A stretch of DNA of 64,000 nt from Apis mellifera. Taxonomy: Eukaryota > Arthropoda > Insecta > Hymenoptera > Apidae. Of this stretch, positions 27,143 to 40,140 are shown one piece after another; position 1 is the first letter of the stretch, and each line of letters starts with the position of its first letter. The translations under genes and the position numbers were made by a program. The stretch spans positions 13,745,037 through 13,809,036 of the forward strand of contig NC_037639.1 of assembly GCF_003254395.2 (NCBI RefSeq). Direction: 5' to 3'. The notes under the pieces were generated by a model that had not been told where the DNA came from, did not search any database, and saw nothing but the letters and a program-made list of their open reading frames with translations.

Positions 27143-29349
27143 TGTGATTTTACAATACGATCATTGAGTTTCGACGTTTTCACTCGTGTTTATCGAAGAT
27201 AAGCACGACTCATGTAATTATTCTCACCAGATTTATTAACTTTACGATATAAACGAGTGATTGCAATCACATCGAACTTTTAGTTAATCTTATAGGTTGT
27301 TTTTTATTATTTCTCGAAATAAAATATTTTCTAATCTATAGAACTATTTATTATTTTAATTATAAATTCCTTTTTTTCTCTCATAAAGATTGGTAGAAAA
27401 CTTAATGCTCGAAGAACAAAAGATAAATTTATTACGCAGCTATACATTGAAATTGAATTGCAATTACGAATAACGAAATACGCGACGCAAATAAATCAAT
27501 GGTTGGAAATCCGCAATTGACCTTGAGAATATTGTCGATTATCGTTATTTCTCGTTTCATTATTAATTTACTTTCGAGGATGTGCACGTAAATAATAGAG
27601 TGGTCAGAGAAGTTACTGTTCGAATATGTTTTATCATACGTTCCTGGAAAACAAATCGGGAAATAACAATCGCGACTTTGCCTCGTTATTTTTTTTTTTC
27701 CTTATAAAATAGATACCCCATATCTGCTGATCCAGAAATTCTAACAAATAAGAATAATCGTTCGTTTTATCGTACCTGTTGAATCCGTTAGAACTATCGG
27801 TAAGATTTTCGTGTTCGTGCAATTCGGGATCCTGCAGATTTCTCATAAACTGTCGATCCGATGACGTTAACGAGGCATCATTAAAGATAATCAATTAATC
27901 AAAATCTTTAAATATCACCGTTTCTACATAGATTCAATCAAACGATTTTCTGTAGACTAGATTTTAAATCAATTATGCATTACAATTACTTATTAGCATC
28001 GATTAGCACGCGAGGAGATTTCCATCGACGAGTTTTTTGCCACGACGACAAACGTTTTCTGACGCGTTCCCGTTTTCCCAGCTGACACTTGTCTCGACAC
28101 CGGAGACTCCGGTGCAAGTTACCCCGTTTGGACACGAGTTTACGCGACGAGAAATTTCAATCGCCACGTATCCACCGAGTTGTGTTCCCTTGTTTCGCCG
28201 TCGCAAATCCATCCAAACATCGTTTTACCCATTCACTTTTATTCATCCCGAGATTGTTGCTAATCTTACTAATCTGCTCGATAAGTCGCGCTAAGGGAAC
28301 AGTGGAAGCGTAACGAGTGGTGAGTTGGCGCCAAACGAATGGAACAAAGAACGGTCGCGAATTCGAACGAGGCGCGCGAACGCGATTTCGAAATGCGCGC
28401 GCCACTGCGTTCCCCCGCGCAGGCGCGTTTGCTAGCGCGTACCTACAGCAGAGCGCGTTCAGGGACCGATCTAAAACTTGCGCATACCTTTAGAACACTT
28501 GAAGTATGCCGGCGAATGCCTAGCGGGCCGGCGTAAAGGACATAAAATATGCAGAAAACGAGCACCGTTCTACGCTTGATTTTATTGCTTATTCACCCCG
28601 TATACCCTCGCGTGTGTTTCGCGTCGAGTCGATCTCCTTCTCCCGATCGGCGGATGCAATGGTGGAAAGGAGAAGTCCACGGCAACGTCTATATATAAAA
28701 TCCCGCCAACCATTATCGCAAATTTACCCGCTATCGACCGAGCAGCCGAGATCTAATTCAATCTCCCGGAATCGTCTCGTATCTCTTCCAGTTTTCTCTT
28801 TTCTCCTCTAATTTCACGGCTCGTGCTTCTCCCTGCGCGATTAAATCTCCCGATCCCCGACACTGATTAGCGTCGTGATGATCCGCGATGGTGATTCCAT
28901 TATTACGTATGCGATGATTCTCTCTATTGCATCTTCGCGGGGATGTAGGTAGCTTTACAGATCTTTATTCGAACCTTCATCCGAAACGACGACCTAATAC
29001 AACAGTAAATATCCTCCAGTGTTCATCTTCATTCCCGAGGTTTTTCGTGCCCGCGATACCGTTCGTGGCCTCTAGCTGTCGGTAAAAATGTCGGGATTCT
29101 CCGTTACCGGCAGAACAATTATCGGGGGAGGGGAGGTATATAGTTATTTGTCGTCACGTTCACGGAAACTCCGCGCCACGAAGACGTACGCGGAATCGAA
29201 AGAATCGCTCTTTATGCGATTCTGCGGTGTCGCGTACGAGTTTAGAAAAGCAGGCAGCTGATGCATCGAGGCGAACGAAAGCGCGGAGAGGGAGAGGAGA
29301 GAAAGAGAGAAAGAATCGGAGGAGGGAAAAAGTATGCGCGCGCGTGCGG

Positions 29350-29380
29350 GAGAGAGAGAGAGAGAGAGAGGGAGAGAGAG
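29350..29380. repeat. (GA)n microsatellite
   Basis: About 15 GA units with one GG interruption, in a CpG-rich purine-rich block. The Arg/Glu frames across it are artefacts. Confidence 0.95.
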
Positions 29381-31500
29381 TGAGTTCGGAGGGCACGCAT
29401 TTGCAGCGTTGCCAACCGATCGCGTTTGTATGCGTGCGTGCGTACAACACGCGCGCAAGAGCGGCCGTGTTTCCGCGCGATTTGTAATGCAGTGTAACGT
29501 GTTCAGCCGCTTAGCACGGCCGCATTTACCCGCCTTTGTATTTGCAAACACCGTGTCGGACATAAACATCGTTCGTCGATGTGCATAAGGATCGGGATAC
29601 TCGGGCCGAACGCGTAAAATTCCCGTCCCCGGGAATACGTCGCGTGTTCCAACGCTTTTGCACGCTCCTTAATTTTCGCCCGACCATCGAACGCGCGCGG
29701 CCACCGATTGTCCCAACGTAATTCACATGATCGCTTATATCGAATTCCAGGAGGTCTGTGAACAGGGAATGAAATTGTTCTATTCGTGAGATATACGAGT
29801 CGAGTGGAAAATCAACGATGAAACGGATTATTTACTCCACGGTTCGAAAGGAATCACGTTGGACGAGCGACGCGTTTTTCGTCGAATAAAGTTCGGGCGA
29901 ATGATCCGAGAGCGCGCAACGTCGACGGTAAATCTGGAGATGTTACGGATTTCGCTCGCCACGCGGCGGATCGAACGGACAGGGGATCGTAGGAATATAT
30001 TTAACCTCGGTTTCGTTCCATCGAGGGAGGCTTGCGAGGAATTCGCAAAGATGCGTAATAAATAAAACGCCTCGTTTCGAAAAAGGGATTGCGGATTCTT
30101 CGAAGTGGATTCGTCCGCGGATTGTTCCCAAGTCGGTGACTAATATCCATCTAATTACTCGAACGATGAATGTCGTCGTTAACGTTGACGGAATACAATA
30201 GGGGGGGGAAAGAGCTTAGTGCCGCGTTAATAATTGATCATTTTCAAGCGGAGAAAAGCCCTTTGTTTCTCGATTCGAACCAACTTGTCTACGAGACTCT
30301 GATTCATGGAATAAAATCCGTCTTGTTCGACGTGGTTACGCCGCCGTGTGTATTCACCCTTCCGCCCGTTTCAGCCTCGCGCGTGACACACGCGCACAAT
30401 GATCGCGCAACCATACAACTCTTAGCGGATCTCCTTCGATTTCCTCCCTTCTACCTTCTCACGATAACACGAGTTCTAAAGGCTGACAAACCATTCCGAT
30501 AAAACCAACCTCGTTCTTCGTCATTTCGCTACCTCAAACTTGTACTACTACTATTTTCGTCTTTCTCCTATTCTCTCTTCACCTCGCTGACATTACCATC
30601 GAACGAATGACAATCGGATTACGCATCGATCTCGCTCTCAACTCTTGGTTCGTCGTCCTCCACCGTTTGTCCGTCCTAGCCTTCCGGTCGATCAACCTTT
30701 CATTAGTTTCCACGCGTCCATTGCGATCGAGGTTGGAATAAGATATTCACCTCGCGAATAAAATTTACTCAGATTTAAAGGTATCTCGTGGATCTGCGTA
30801 GATTGGCGGAGAGAATCGATTCGAGGAGGTTTCACGGTGTATTTTCGGTGTATTCCGCAACTGGGAGAAAAGATTGGGGAAAGGAGAAGGAGGGGGCCGC
30901 GTGAAAAATCGTTAAAAATCCTTGGGAAAACGCGATCGGGTAATCCACGATGTGATTCGCGGGGGGAAGCATAGCCGACTCGGGTTGGCAAGATACGAGG
31001 CGGCCGGTTATTATTCATGGATATTTTCCCCGGAAACGGAGCAATTCCGTTACCATTCCAGTAAACAAAGAACGCGAGAGGTTTACGATGCTTGCACGCG
31101 TGCACGATGAATCTATAATGGATACGGCGGCCAAAGTGGACGATTTTTTTCCCCCCTTTTTCAACGAGGGAGGAAGGGAGGGAGAAAACTTACGGAGGGA
31201 GGAGAAGATGAAAGGTTGGTGAAGAAGCACCTCGTATATATCGATCTCGAGTATTATGCACGATTATGTTTTATTTAATCGAATCTGTTCTTCTTTTCTC
31301 TCTCTCTCGTGTTTTTCTCTTCCCTTTCTGGGATTGTTCGAGAAGCCTGTGATCGAGAATACTCTCCTTTTCTTTTACGATCGCAAGGATGTACACGAGG
31401 ACCGTGTTCCGCGTGGGTGGAAATGGGGTGAAAAACGCCTGTTAAATCTGACCGTGATAAACGGAAACATAGACGGTTTCGTGAGCAGATCGCGCGAGAA

Positions 31501-31520
31501 TCCTCCTCCTCCTCCTCCTC
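31501..31520. repeat. (TCC)n microsatellite
   Basis: Six to seven TCC units; the overlapping open frame shows it as a Pro run. Confidence 0.9.
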
Positions 31521-34136
31521 TTTTATTTCAATGGACCGAAAAGAAGAAAGGTATCTGGATTACGCGTAGGTGGCACATCGTTACACGTGGGCACGTTTCC
31601 AGCCGATATTCGAGCACAGCGGAAGAGGAACGAACGTAACCTTTAAGTCGAAAAGTCAAACGTAACTGAAAACGATTCGAACGAAGGCGGAATAGATTTC
31701 GCAGGGCGATGTTTCATCGTTGGTCGGGCGTCGATTCAAGAGAAAGAGAGAGAGCGGCATCGAATCGTCCTGCTCTCTATGGCCACGGGTTGCGTGAAAT
31801 CGATATTACTCCATTTCATCGGCGAAACCCCTTGTTCTCCTCGTCAGAGGCACCCCTTCTCCTCTCTCTCTCTCTCTCTCCCCCTTTGCCGCGCTGCGCT
31901 CCATCCCGTGATCGTAATTATCGCCCCTTGTCATTATCGATCGAGCTACTAATTAATGCGGTTTAAATTTGTCGACACCGATCGCGAGAAATAACAATGC
32001 ATCGCGAAAACCGGTCGAATAACCGCTGCGCGCGCGATATCGATAATTATTCGATCGGGGGAGAAGAGGATGATTCGTTAAACTGTCGTATGTACGAACC
32101 GCGAATCGTAAGATTTCTGTGGGAGAAGGGACACCTTATCCCGGTTCGTTTACCTCCTGAACCAGAAGTACCGTTGGTCAAAGGGTGGGGAGGCGGAGGT
32201 GGGAAGGAAGGGTATAATGGAGAATCGCGGAGGACGGCACGATGACGGGATGAAAATCTCTCGCCACCCTATTTCAGAGCGGCGAGATAGGAAAAGGGAT
32301 AGGAAAGGGGATAGGAAAGAGAGAGAGAGAGAGACTCGGTGTTGCGTCCGTCCGACGAGGGAGAGACGAACCGTGGCCGGTGCACGCTTGAAATATTTTC
32401 ATAGCAATCTTCCCCGTCGATTAACCTCTCCGTCTGTGGCGTTCTAGCCCGGAATCGTTTATTTATCAAACCCTAACCCCCCGCTTAGCTTATTTCAACC
32501 GTGGTCCGCTTTCAATTTTTGTCGGCGGAAAATTATAATCGGGATCCACTAATATATTCCTAATCGAATGGCACAGCTTATGAAACGACGGATTTATTAT
32601 TCGGATAATTGTTGGAAATCAGAGGATTGCCTTTGACGGAGAGGGTGAATCGTAATAAAGGTGAAAGAGATTCGACGAAAATTTTCCTCTCCGAGTTTTC
32701 CCTCTGACTTTGGGGAAAAAAAAGAGAGAGAGTCGCGATGTGACAAGTCTCGTTATCCTTTTGTATCCACGGGTGTCTCGTGCGATGCGATGCATAATGT
32801 TTTAATTGGACCGGCTGTTTAATTCGGACTGCAATTGATACTTACGGGACGGTTCAGTTGCCACCAACGTGTATTCGCCGCGTTCTATCAACGCCGTTTC
32901 GTATCCCGTGTTTGAAGGAAAGGAGGGGAGGGGCTAAAAAGAAGAGAAAAGGTAAAAAAAAAAAAAAAAAGAAAGAAGAAAAGAGAAAAAGAGGGGAGGG
33001 GGGACGTGCTCGTATCGCTTTTCCATTCGCGGACGCTTCTTTTTCGCGTGTCACGCGCGTGTCCGTATGCCAGAGTATAGATGGACGCGAAAAAGGGAGA
33101 CGAGGAAATGTTTATCGAATCGAGCTTTCCCTTTGTCTCGATAACAGCGCCGTTCATGCGACGATCAAACGTATTTGCTTCGCCGCAAACGATCGTTTCA
33201 ACGTGTCCCAAAACAAAAGAAAAAAAAAATAGCAATGATAATAATAATAATTTTCGCGAAACTTGAATTTCCATCGTTGATGATTGGGAAGAATCATCGT
33301 AGAATCGTTCGAAGTTTTGATCATATCGGTTAATAGATGCGTTGAAGAAAGAATCGCGATCGAAAATATATTGTTCGGTTTTTATTCCTACGTCGTTAAT
33401 CGGATTTGCGGCGGGGGAAACGAACATAACGGGACTCGAATCATTATCCGGAGGAAAAAGGAAACAGTTTAGAAATTCGAAATAGTCGAGTGTATTTTTC
33501 TCGTACTAATGATTTCCGAACTTACCTTTAATTTATTTAATTGCACTTAGTCGAGTATACCTGAAATTCGACTTCTACTTTGGTGGCAGGTGTTGGAGCA
33601 TCGATAAAAGAAATCATGGAATAATCATTCGAGTCAACGTTTTTACGATACGACTATTCTATTTACGAACCTGTTGGTTTCGGTATTATTAAGGGTTCGA
33701 CCGCCGGGGCCGATGAGAACCGGAACACTGGTCGTGCAAAATCTCATTCGGGGCCTTCTTCCTTTCGCCTTCCCTCAATCCGAATCGATTATCGTGATTG
33801 TCGGGCGAAAGCGCGCCATCTTAATTTTTAAATTTATACCGCGTTTTTTCTCACGATCGTGCACCACTAAAATCCGAATTCGATTCCATCCTTGTTAATC
33901 CAATAATACCGTCAAATCATCTTCAATCGATATTATTCTTCGTGACACGTGTTACGTCGTTGGTCATTTCCATCATGTTCTTTCTATTTGCAACTATTTC
34001 AAGATTTATTCACTCGATACTCTTTTTTCCCCCAACGAGAATCGGTCCTGCGAATTCGTCGCACAGCTGCCGACGTTCGTGCACGAGCGAGCGGCTCGCC
34101 TCGCTCGCCGGGCTAATTCGATCGTTGCCAATTTGC

Positions 34137-34180
34137 ATGGCGCAGCGGCGCTCGAAGCGAGGAGACCGCTCGATTTCCCC
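34137..34180 (+). CDS. Candidate alternative first coding exon C (14 codons plus 2 bases)
   Basis: ATG at 34137 (GCATGG, with G at +4) opens a frame beginning MAQRRSKRGD and ending SIS plus two bases. It meets a strong donor GTAAGTGAAA at 34181. The phase again fits the common exon at 52212; the joined codon would be CCC (Pro). The peptide is strongly basic. The frame stays open upstream to about 33942, so an earlier start is possible if the transcript begins further left. The surroundings (34060-34180) are CpG-rich, as expected of a promoter-proximal exon. No TATA box was seen. I do not recognise the peptide; the intron would be about 18 kb. Confidence 0.4.
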
Positions 34181-36086
34181 GTAAGTGAAAATTAACCGCG
34201 AGAGCGTCGAATTTTAAACGTTTCGAAGTTGTAATTCGCCCTGTCACGCGATCCGCCCCGCCCTCTCCCCGCGTGTTCCACAGCGTTATAAAGTTGGAGG
34301 TCGCCGCGTTTCGCCCGGTGTATCGCGTTACGTTTTGGAACACGTTCTCTGGAACGTGTGGGGGAACGGGAACTGTAATTATCGTTTACCTGTACTTACC
34401 GGTTCGTGGGTAATTACCGTTCGCCTCGCCGCGGAATACGGAACAATTATTTTATGACATCGTAATTAAATTCTTGGCCGGCATCGTGGAACGGCATCGG
34501 AATCCCCCCTGCTCGCGTGCGCGGACACTTCCACGGATATGGACGGAGGTCCTCCCCTCTGCCACGAGGTTATACAGCTCGCGCCTCGTCAACCGGCGGC
34601 CGGAGAAGCGCGTGTAACGCGGCGAGCGTCGGGATAGCGTGTAATATAATTGAGGAGGATTAACGAGAGAAATTACGTGTTGTACCGTTGAAAACATCGT
34701 GCAACGCTCTTTCCCGGCACGGTTGCCCGCCTGGCCCGGGATAATCGAAAACGCGTGACCGGTAGCGTGGATGCGCGACGGAGAAGGGAGGGGGGAGGGA
34801 AGCGCGGCAGCAAGGATCGAAGGATCGAATCACGCGTGCGTGTTCCTCCGTGGGGTAATTTCGCATCGGCGAGGAAGAACGGCAACAGGCAATTTCACTT
34901 GGAACGCACTTGTTCCGCTCGCCGATATTGCGTTGCGGCGGGCGGAGGGGAGGACAAAGGGCGAGGAGGGGGGGGAGTGGGTTAACGTCCGGCCGGTTGG
35001 TTGGTCGGTTCATTCAAAGAAGGGAGATCGTATCGTGGCGAAATTTTTCGGAAGGAAGGCTTGCCCGCGATGTATTCTCTCTCTCTCTCTCGATGGTCTT
35101 CTTCAGCTTCCACGGATGATTCGCGAAGATTGACCGGATGGAGTGCGTCGGATGGGGGCCAGGTAGAAAAGAGAGTCTTCGACCGTCGTGTCTTTTATAG
35201 CCGGCTTTTAGCTCACCCAAATTGGCCGCTTCCCCCTTTCAACGTCGTAATCTCTCTCCTCGTTTTCCGTCCTTCGCGTCCACGCGCGAGCTTCGTTGAT
35301 TAGTCTCGTGTCGAAAGGAATTTTCCAATGACGAGCAAATAACGGACAAATAATCTTATTTCATCTCCGATGCGATATATCTCCTCTGATCGTTGATTTC
35401 ATTTCATCGAATATTTGAATCGTTCGTCCTTTCTTCGTTCGACGGGCTAACTAGAAAAATTAGAGAGAAGAAAGTTGTGGGACGATAACGTCTTCTCCAT
35501 TTGCTCTCGTCGATCGGTCTGTGGAGGGTAGTTTGGAGGGAAATCGGGGGATCGTCGCGACCGATTCTCTACGTACTACGTTCGACTGGTGGGTCGGGGA
35601 AGCGATATAGCGTCGCGTAGAGGTGGTCTGTAATGGGAATAAGGGTGGCGGGATAGAAATCGAAAGGGAAACGGGGAGGCAAGACGTAGGCGGAAATGGG
35701 TTGTTTCACGAGGCGCAACAGTTTGGCCGTAGGAAAGTTATCGCGACTATACTCGAGTTTTCCCGATTACGGGCGGAATAGGAGAGAGAGGATACGAGTA
35801 GGGGCGAGTAAAAACGAGTGGTAAAACGGTTTAGGGCCTGGCCTGGCCGCGGCTCGCCGTGTACGCAGGGATCGTCGGCGCGCCGCGAAAAAATACACGC
35901 TGCGTTCGCGCCATTCGATCGCCCGCACGGAAACCTGTTTGCTCCACGGTATTAACGATACTTTCAACGAGACACTCAATCCGCACGGTTAATAGCGGTT
36001 GCCTTAATTGCCCTCGACCGAGCAATTAGATAACTCTTTATCTTCGTTTAATAATACCGGTTGCCAATCTTTTTTAACGCGAGCGT

Positions 36087-36127
36087 CTTTCCTTTTTTTC
36101 TTTTTTTTTTCTTTTTTTTTCCTTTTG
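36087..36127. repeat. Poly-T/C tract
   Basis: Long T runs broken by single C bases. No exon-like sequence follows it, so I do not read it as a splice acceptor tract. Confidence 0.85.
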
Positions 36128-36887
36128 ATTTTCAACGCCTCTAGAAACGCCTCTAATTCACGCTATCCCGGAGCGTAAATTTTCCCCCGTAAACATTTCC
36201 CGCAAACATCTGGTAATCTTTGGAACATTTGGTTAGAATTATTACCGTATTTGGAATTACCTTGCTTTTGTGCCCGGAACCATGTTTCTCGGACAAAACA
36301 TATTTGAATGTCTAACGGTTTTATAGAAAATCCTTAGCAACGTCCCTTTGTCCAACTCGTCTGACTCATTCCCTTCCGACTTTGCAACTCTGTTATTACC
36401 TTTCGGCCTATAGGTAGGATTTCGTTTCCGGATCAGGTCATATTTATTGTTTAAAAATGTCTCTTAACTTGATAAATTAAACTTCCGTAAAAATGATGCG
36501 TATATTTATCCTCCAAACTTATTCCATTATCGTCCCTTCTTATCCTCTCCTAAGCAATTTACGCGTGATGGGTATTGAAATACGGCCGAATTATCTTCTG
36601 TGTACGAAGTCATGATGTCACTCGTTGTAAAGCATTCCACTTGGCTCGGCAAACGGATAGCAACAAACGATCATCCTCCCGTTAAGTCACCGGACGCTTC
36701 CTTCCACTAATTCGATCCTCGCGTCTCCCTTCTTCTCGCTTCTCGTCCGCTCGTGCTTAAAATCCTCCCTCTCCCTCTCCTCCGACCGAAAATTGGCCCG
36801 GTGCCCGCTTTCCGCGATAATCCGCGCGAAAAATCAAAGGAACGTCAACCCCGAGATTTCTCGAGAGCGAAATAGATTTCTCTGGTG

Positions 36888-36914
36888 AAGTAAGTAAGTA
36901 AGTAAGTAAGTAAG
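36888..36914. repeat. (AAGT)n tetranucleotide repeat
   Basis: About six to seven AAGT units. By chance each unit reads AA/GTAAGT, a splice donor consensus, so the tract is a string of potential donors on the plus strand. Confidence 0.9.
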
Positions 36915-37463
36915 AGTACGGGGAGAAGTGAGCGTGGCACGTGTGAGCGCAACGAGTGCACTTAAGCATAAAACGAGGCTCGTTGCAGTGCTAGCTCGTG
37001 CCGCGAAAATGATATTCGGTCGATAACGCGCCGTTATAAATACACGTGCATTTTCCACGCGTGCATATATATACATATATGTGTGTGTATCGATAACGCG
37101 AATATAAGTATTCGTAAATAGCCTTGGAAGAGAAAGCTTCACCCCCATCGTTGCCAGTCGAGGGGGAGGGTAAGTAACGGTGCGTAGGGTACATCCAGGT
37201 ATAATTGCGAATCTTTCCACTATGAGAGTGGGGGAATATTTCGTTTACCTGAGACGAGGTAATGTGCCTTCGTTTCTGCAAAGATAATCAGTCGTAGTCG
37301 TGACATTGTGCGAGTACGAATTCTTACGTTTCTGCTTTCTCGAAATGCGTTTAGTCGATCCTCCTCGGCTGGCATTTAGGGAACGAAACGTGAGTCGATC
37401 GAGGTAGAAGTTACGGGGTAAGGCGCGTGCCGCGCGCTCGCGCGTGTTGCGTGCGCCAAGTGC

Positions 37464-37735
37464 GATATAAAAAAAAACAGTTGGACGATTCTTTGGACTT
37501 TATCTTGGACATTGGTGTTGAAGTTTAATTCCTGTTCAAAGGAAACTTCGGATCTCTGTTTCTGCCGAGAGAATGCCGAGAATTTATTAATGAAGACTCG
37601 ATGTTTAAAATAACTCTAACGTGCGGAGAGATTGTGATGATCGTAGCGTGTGATACACCTGTGTAAATACGGCTGAACATTGTCTAGACACGTAGATCGA
37701 GGCGTGCATAAATCCCTTCTGCTCATCGATTCATC
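37464..37735 (+). promoter_or_regulatory. Possible TATA box and leader of exon D
   Basis: GATATAAAAA at about 37463-37472 is a fair TATA-box match. A start site about 30 bases later would give a leader of roughly 240 bases before the ATG at 37736. The leader has several upstream ATGs and an in-frame TAA about 27 bases before the start. The promoter call is inference from motif and spacing. Confidence 0.3.
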
Positions 37736-37800
37736 ATGGCCAACGAACATTTCGATTGGACCCCCCTTATGGAGTTTCTCAAGCCGAAAAGCGCAGTAAG
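37736..37800 (+). CDS. Candidate alternative first coding exon D (21 codons plus 2 bases)
   Basis: ATG at 37736 lies in the context ATCATGG (A at -3, G at +4), the best start context of the set. The frame begins MANEHFDWTP and continues LMEFLKPKSAV. It ends in GCAGTAAG before the donor GTAAAT at 37801, a weaker donor than those of A to C. An in-frame TAA upstream closes the frame. The exon ends after two bases of a codon, so it too fits the common exon at 52212, with a joined codon AGC (Ser). Another frame is open on the minus strand here, so chance cannot be excluded. I do not recognise the peptide. Confidence 0.35.
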
Positions 37801-39853
37801 GTAAATAACACAGATTATCACTATTAATGAATATTGTTTCCATTCGATAATCGGAAATGTTGCCACGAATGAACGCGTTCCGTTTCGTTCCGCCGTTATT
37901 AGGGGAAAGCGAAGAAAGTTTTCTGGAACGATTTCTCGATCGTTAGAAAAGAGTTAGAAAAAATAGTCGGAAAACGATAGCGTCCTTTCTTCGTTTCGAT
38001 TAGACATCGAGTATGTCGGTGGATCAGAGTTTATTCGATAAACGTTTCGAGAAATTTCACGCCTCTCTCTCTCTCTCTCTGACACGATAGACACGCGAGA
38101 TCCGTTCGCATCGCCTTATGGCCGGCCCTTTCTTTCGAGTAGGTCATCGAGAGATTCTGTATCCTCGGCGAGAAGGATTGGACAGGAAATGGGGCGATGC
38201 GAAAAAAAGAAGAGAGAGGAGAAGCTGGCGGTGGTGGTTCCCTTTGCCGTATGCCACCTCCGCCTCCCCATCCCCCCGATTCTCACGGGCTACCTTGGTT
38301 CGCGTTAGTTATTACCTGACATTACCCTACGGTTTTCCTTTGAACCGTGAATGCTGTTCCCTGAATTTCATCAAAGCGGTGTCTCCCTCCTTTGAGAGTT
38401 GCCAATGCTGTATCGTCGAAAGCCACTCCTCGTTTCCCGTCTCCCAGCGTCGATGACGCGCGTATTTCGCGTTCCGCGAAATCTTTCCTCCGTTTCGTGC
38501 CATGGATTTATTAGTCGTGCTACTAATCGGCCCGATTTTCCGTTTTTTCCTCGGTTCAACACTTTTCCGCGAAGCAGGAACGTTAAAAAATAATGTCCAA
38601 GGACCTGTCCAAGGGATTCGTGAGAGAATTCGTTGCGTTCGTAGAGAAGAGGGCTGACGAAATACTTTTTGAAGAAGCAACAGATCGAGGAAGGGGAGAT
38701 ATCTGGCGTAATCTGGGCCAATGGAACGCTAACCTCGCTGGATGGCCGCTCTTGTTGCTTGGATATCGGATCGGTGAATCGCTGTTCGAATTATCGAACG
38801 ATACACCAAATATCTTCCACGTATCTATAGCGAAATAATTAATTATTATCGATTTATCTTTCGCGCCACAACAGTTTTCGATTACCTTAGAGCGAAGTAA
38901 CAATAATTATATGTTATAGATTGTATGGTAAATCTAGATATCCTTCTTTTGTATTTTTTCCGAAATGTTTGTTTCTCGGGAGTTGTTTCTTTTCAAGAGC
39001 CTTTGAAAGGGGTGAATGGATCGTAAATGGCGCATCGAACAGATTGGCGCGCCGAATGCTTCTTCCGCCGCATTGGCCACGCTATATCGAATTAATTGGC
39101 CGAATTCACGGTCGGTCGGTGCTGCGATGCTCGAAGAAATGTCGAAGCTTCGCGCGGACAGGAGAAAGAAAACTCGAGTCGGTCCGTTCGCGATAAAAAT
39201 AATCCACTGACTAACATCTAGATGAGTTTCGGCTACTATTATTACCACACGAATCTTCCCTCCTATACAAAGCATCGTGGCGATTTTTCTGATTGCGTGT
39301 TGCAACAACTTCGTTCTTATTCCTTAATAAAAAAAAGAGAAACGATTTCTTTAAAAACTCGACGATTTCTTAGGTATTTCTATTTTTAATGCGATTTAAC
39401 TTCTCCTTCTTTATCGAACGTCGCGTTCTCGGTATTCAATTTATTTCGATGCAACATTCTCTCGATCGTTGCGAGCATGTGTACGTGTATATCCATACAC
39501 GTGCACGTATTATCTTTTGCTTTTACAAAGTTATTCCGCGAGCACGATTTCCGCGAAATCGTCGTCAATGACGAGCACGATCGTTTCGCGTGCTTGCCTT
39601 TTCTTTCCAGGACCACGATTTCGCTGACATCCGCGACGATCGCCGTTGCATTTACTCGAATTTCACTTCCAACACGCACGGCCTCGTCGCAATCCGAACG
39701 CGCCAAATTTTCGGATTCCGCCTGCTGACCGATCGAATTTTTCTTTCCCTAACTTTCTCTGTTTCGTCGTCTTTGAAATTTCGTTCGATCTTAATGGAAC
39801 GAAAAAAATTAATCGAATGCATCTCTCGAGCAGTCGAGACGAAAAATAAAAAG

Positions 39854-39877
39854 ATATATATATATATATATATATAT
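39854..39877. repeat. (AT)n microsatellite
   Basis: Twelve AT units. Confidence 0.95.
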
Positions 39878-40098
39878 GGAAAAATATACGTATATGCGAT
39901 ATAATCAAGGAAGGAACGAACGAACGAAACGTTTTCCGCGTTTTCATTTTTCCTCGTTGATACGTAATGGTATATACGCCGTCCGTTTGAAGAACAACGC
40001 AGTCGTTCGTGTCGTAGGTCAGTGTAGCTAACCAATCGGTGGAATACAGCGTGTTCGATTGTCGGCGATGCTTGTCGAAGCTGAATCGCGAGGCCGTT

Positions 40099-40140
40099 GG
40101 GATTTCCCCCGACACGGCAATTTAACGGTGTGATTGACAG
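40099..40140. promoter_or_regulatory. Compact motif cluster: kappaB-type and Exd/Hth-type sites
   Basis: GGGATTTCCC, a perfect match to the NF-kappaB/Rel (Dorsal/Relish) consensus GGGRNNYYCC, begins at 40099. About 20 bases later TGATTGACAG at 40131-40140 matches the composite Pbx-Meis (Exd-Hth) site exactly. The two lie in one 42-base segment of intron. Motif identity is seen directly; enhancer activity is inference. Confidence 0.3.

Larger units (their letters stand above)
25977..34136. other. Intron or spacer between exons B and C
   Basis: The sequence is moderately AT-rich up to about 28000 and CpG-rich after that. It contains simple repeats (entered separately), a 15-base tandem duplication at about 26844-26873, and many overlapping frames without splice support. 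A minus-strand donor-like GTAAGTATC occurs near 32840, but the minus-strand sequence that would precede it shows no coding character. Confidence 0.5.
34181..37463. other. Intron or spacer between exons C and D
   Basis: CpG-rich sequence with a minus-strand donor-like ACCG/GTAAGTACAG near 34395 that lacks a plausible exon behind it. It also holds poly-T and GTAA repeats. Open frames are Arg/Pro/Ser-rich and overlap on both strands. Confidence 0.5.

Noticed and set aside
32464..32482. AACCCTAACCCC-like words as interstitial telomere repeat
   Set aside because: Only two imperfect units, and they do not match the insect TTAGG unit.
32888..33427. 179-codon minus-strand frame
   Set aside because: Its second half is a Phe/Ser run from a poly-A/purine tract; there is no family resemblance, and the nearby GTAAGTATC donor on that strand is not supported by coding character.
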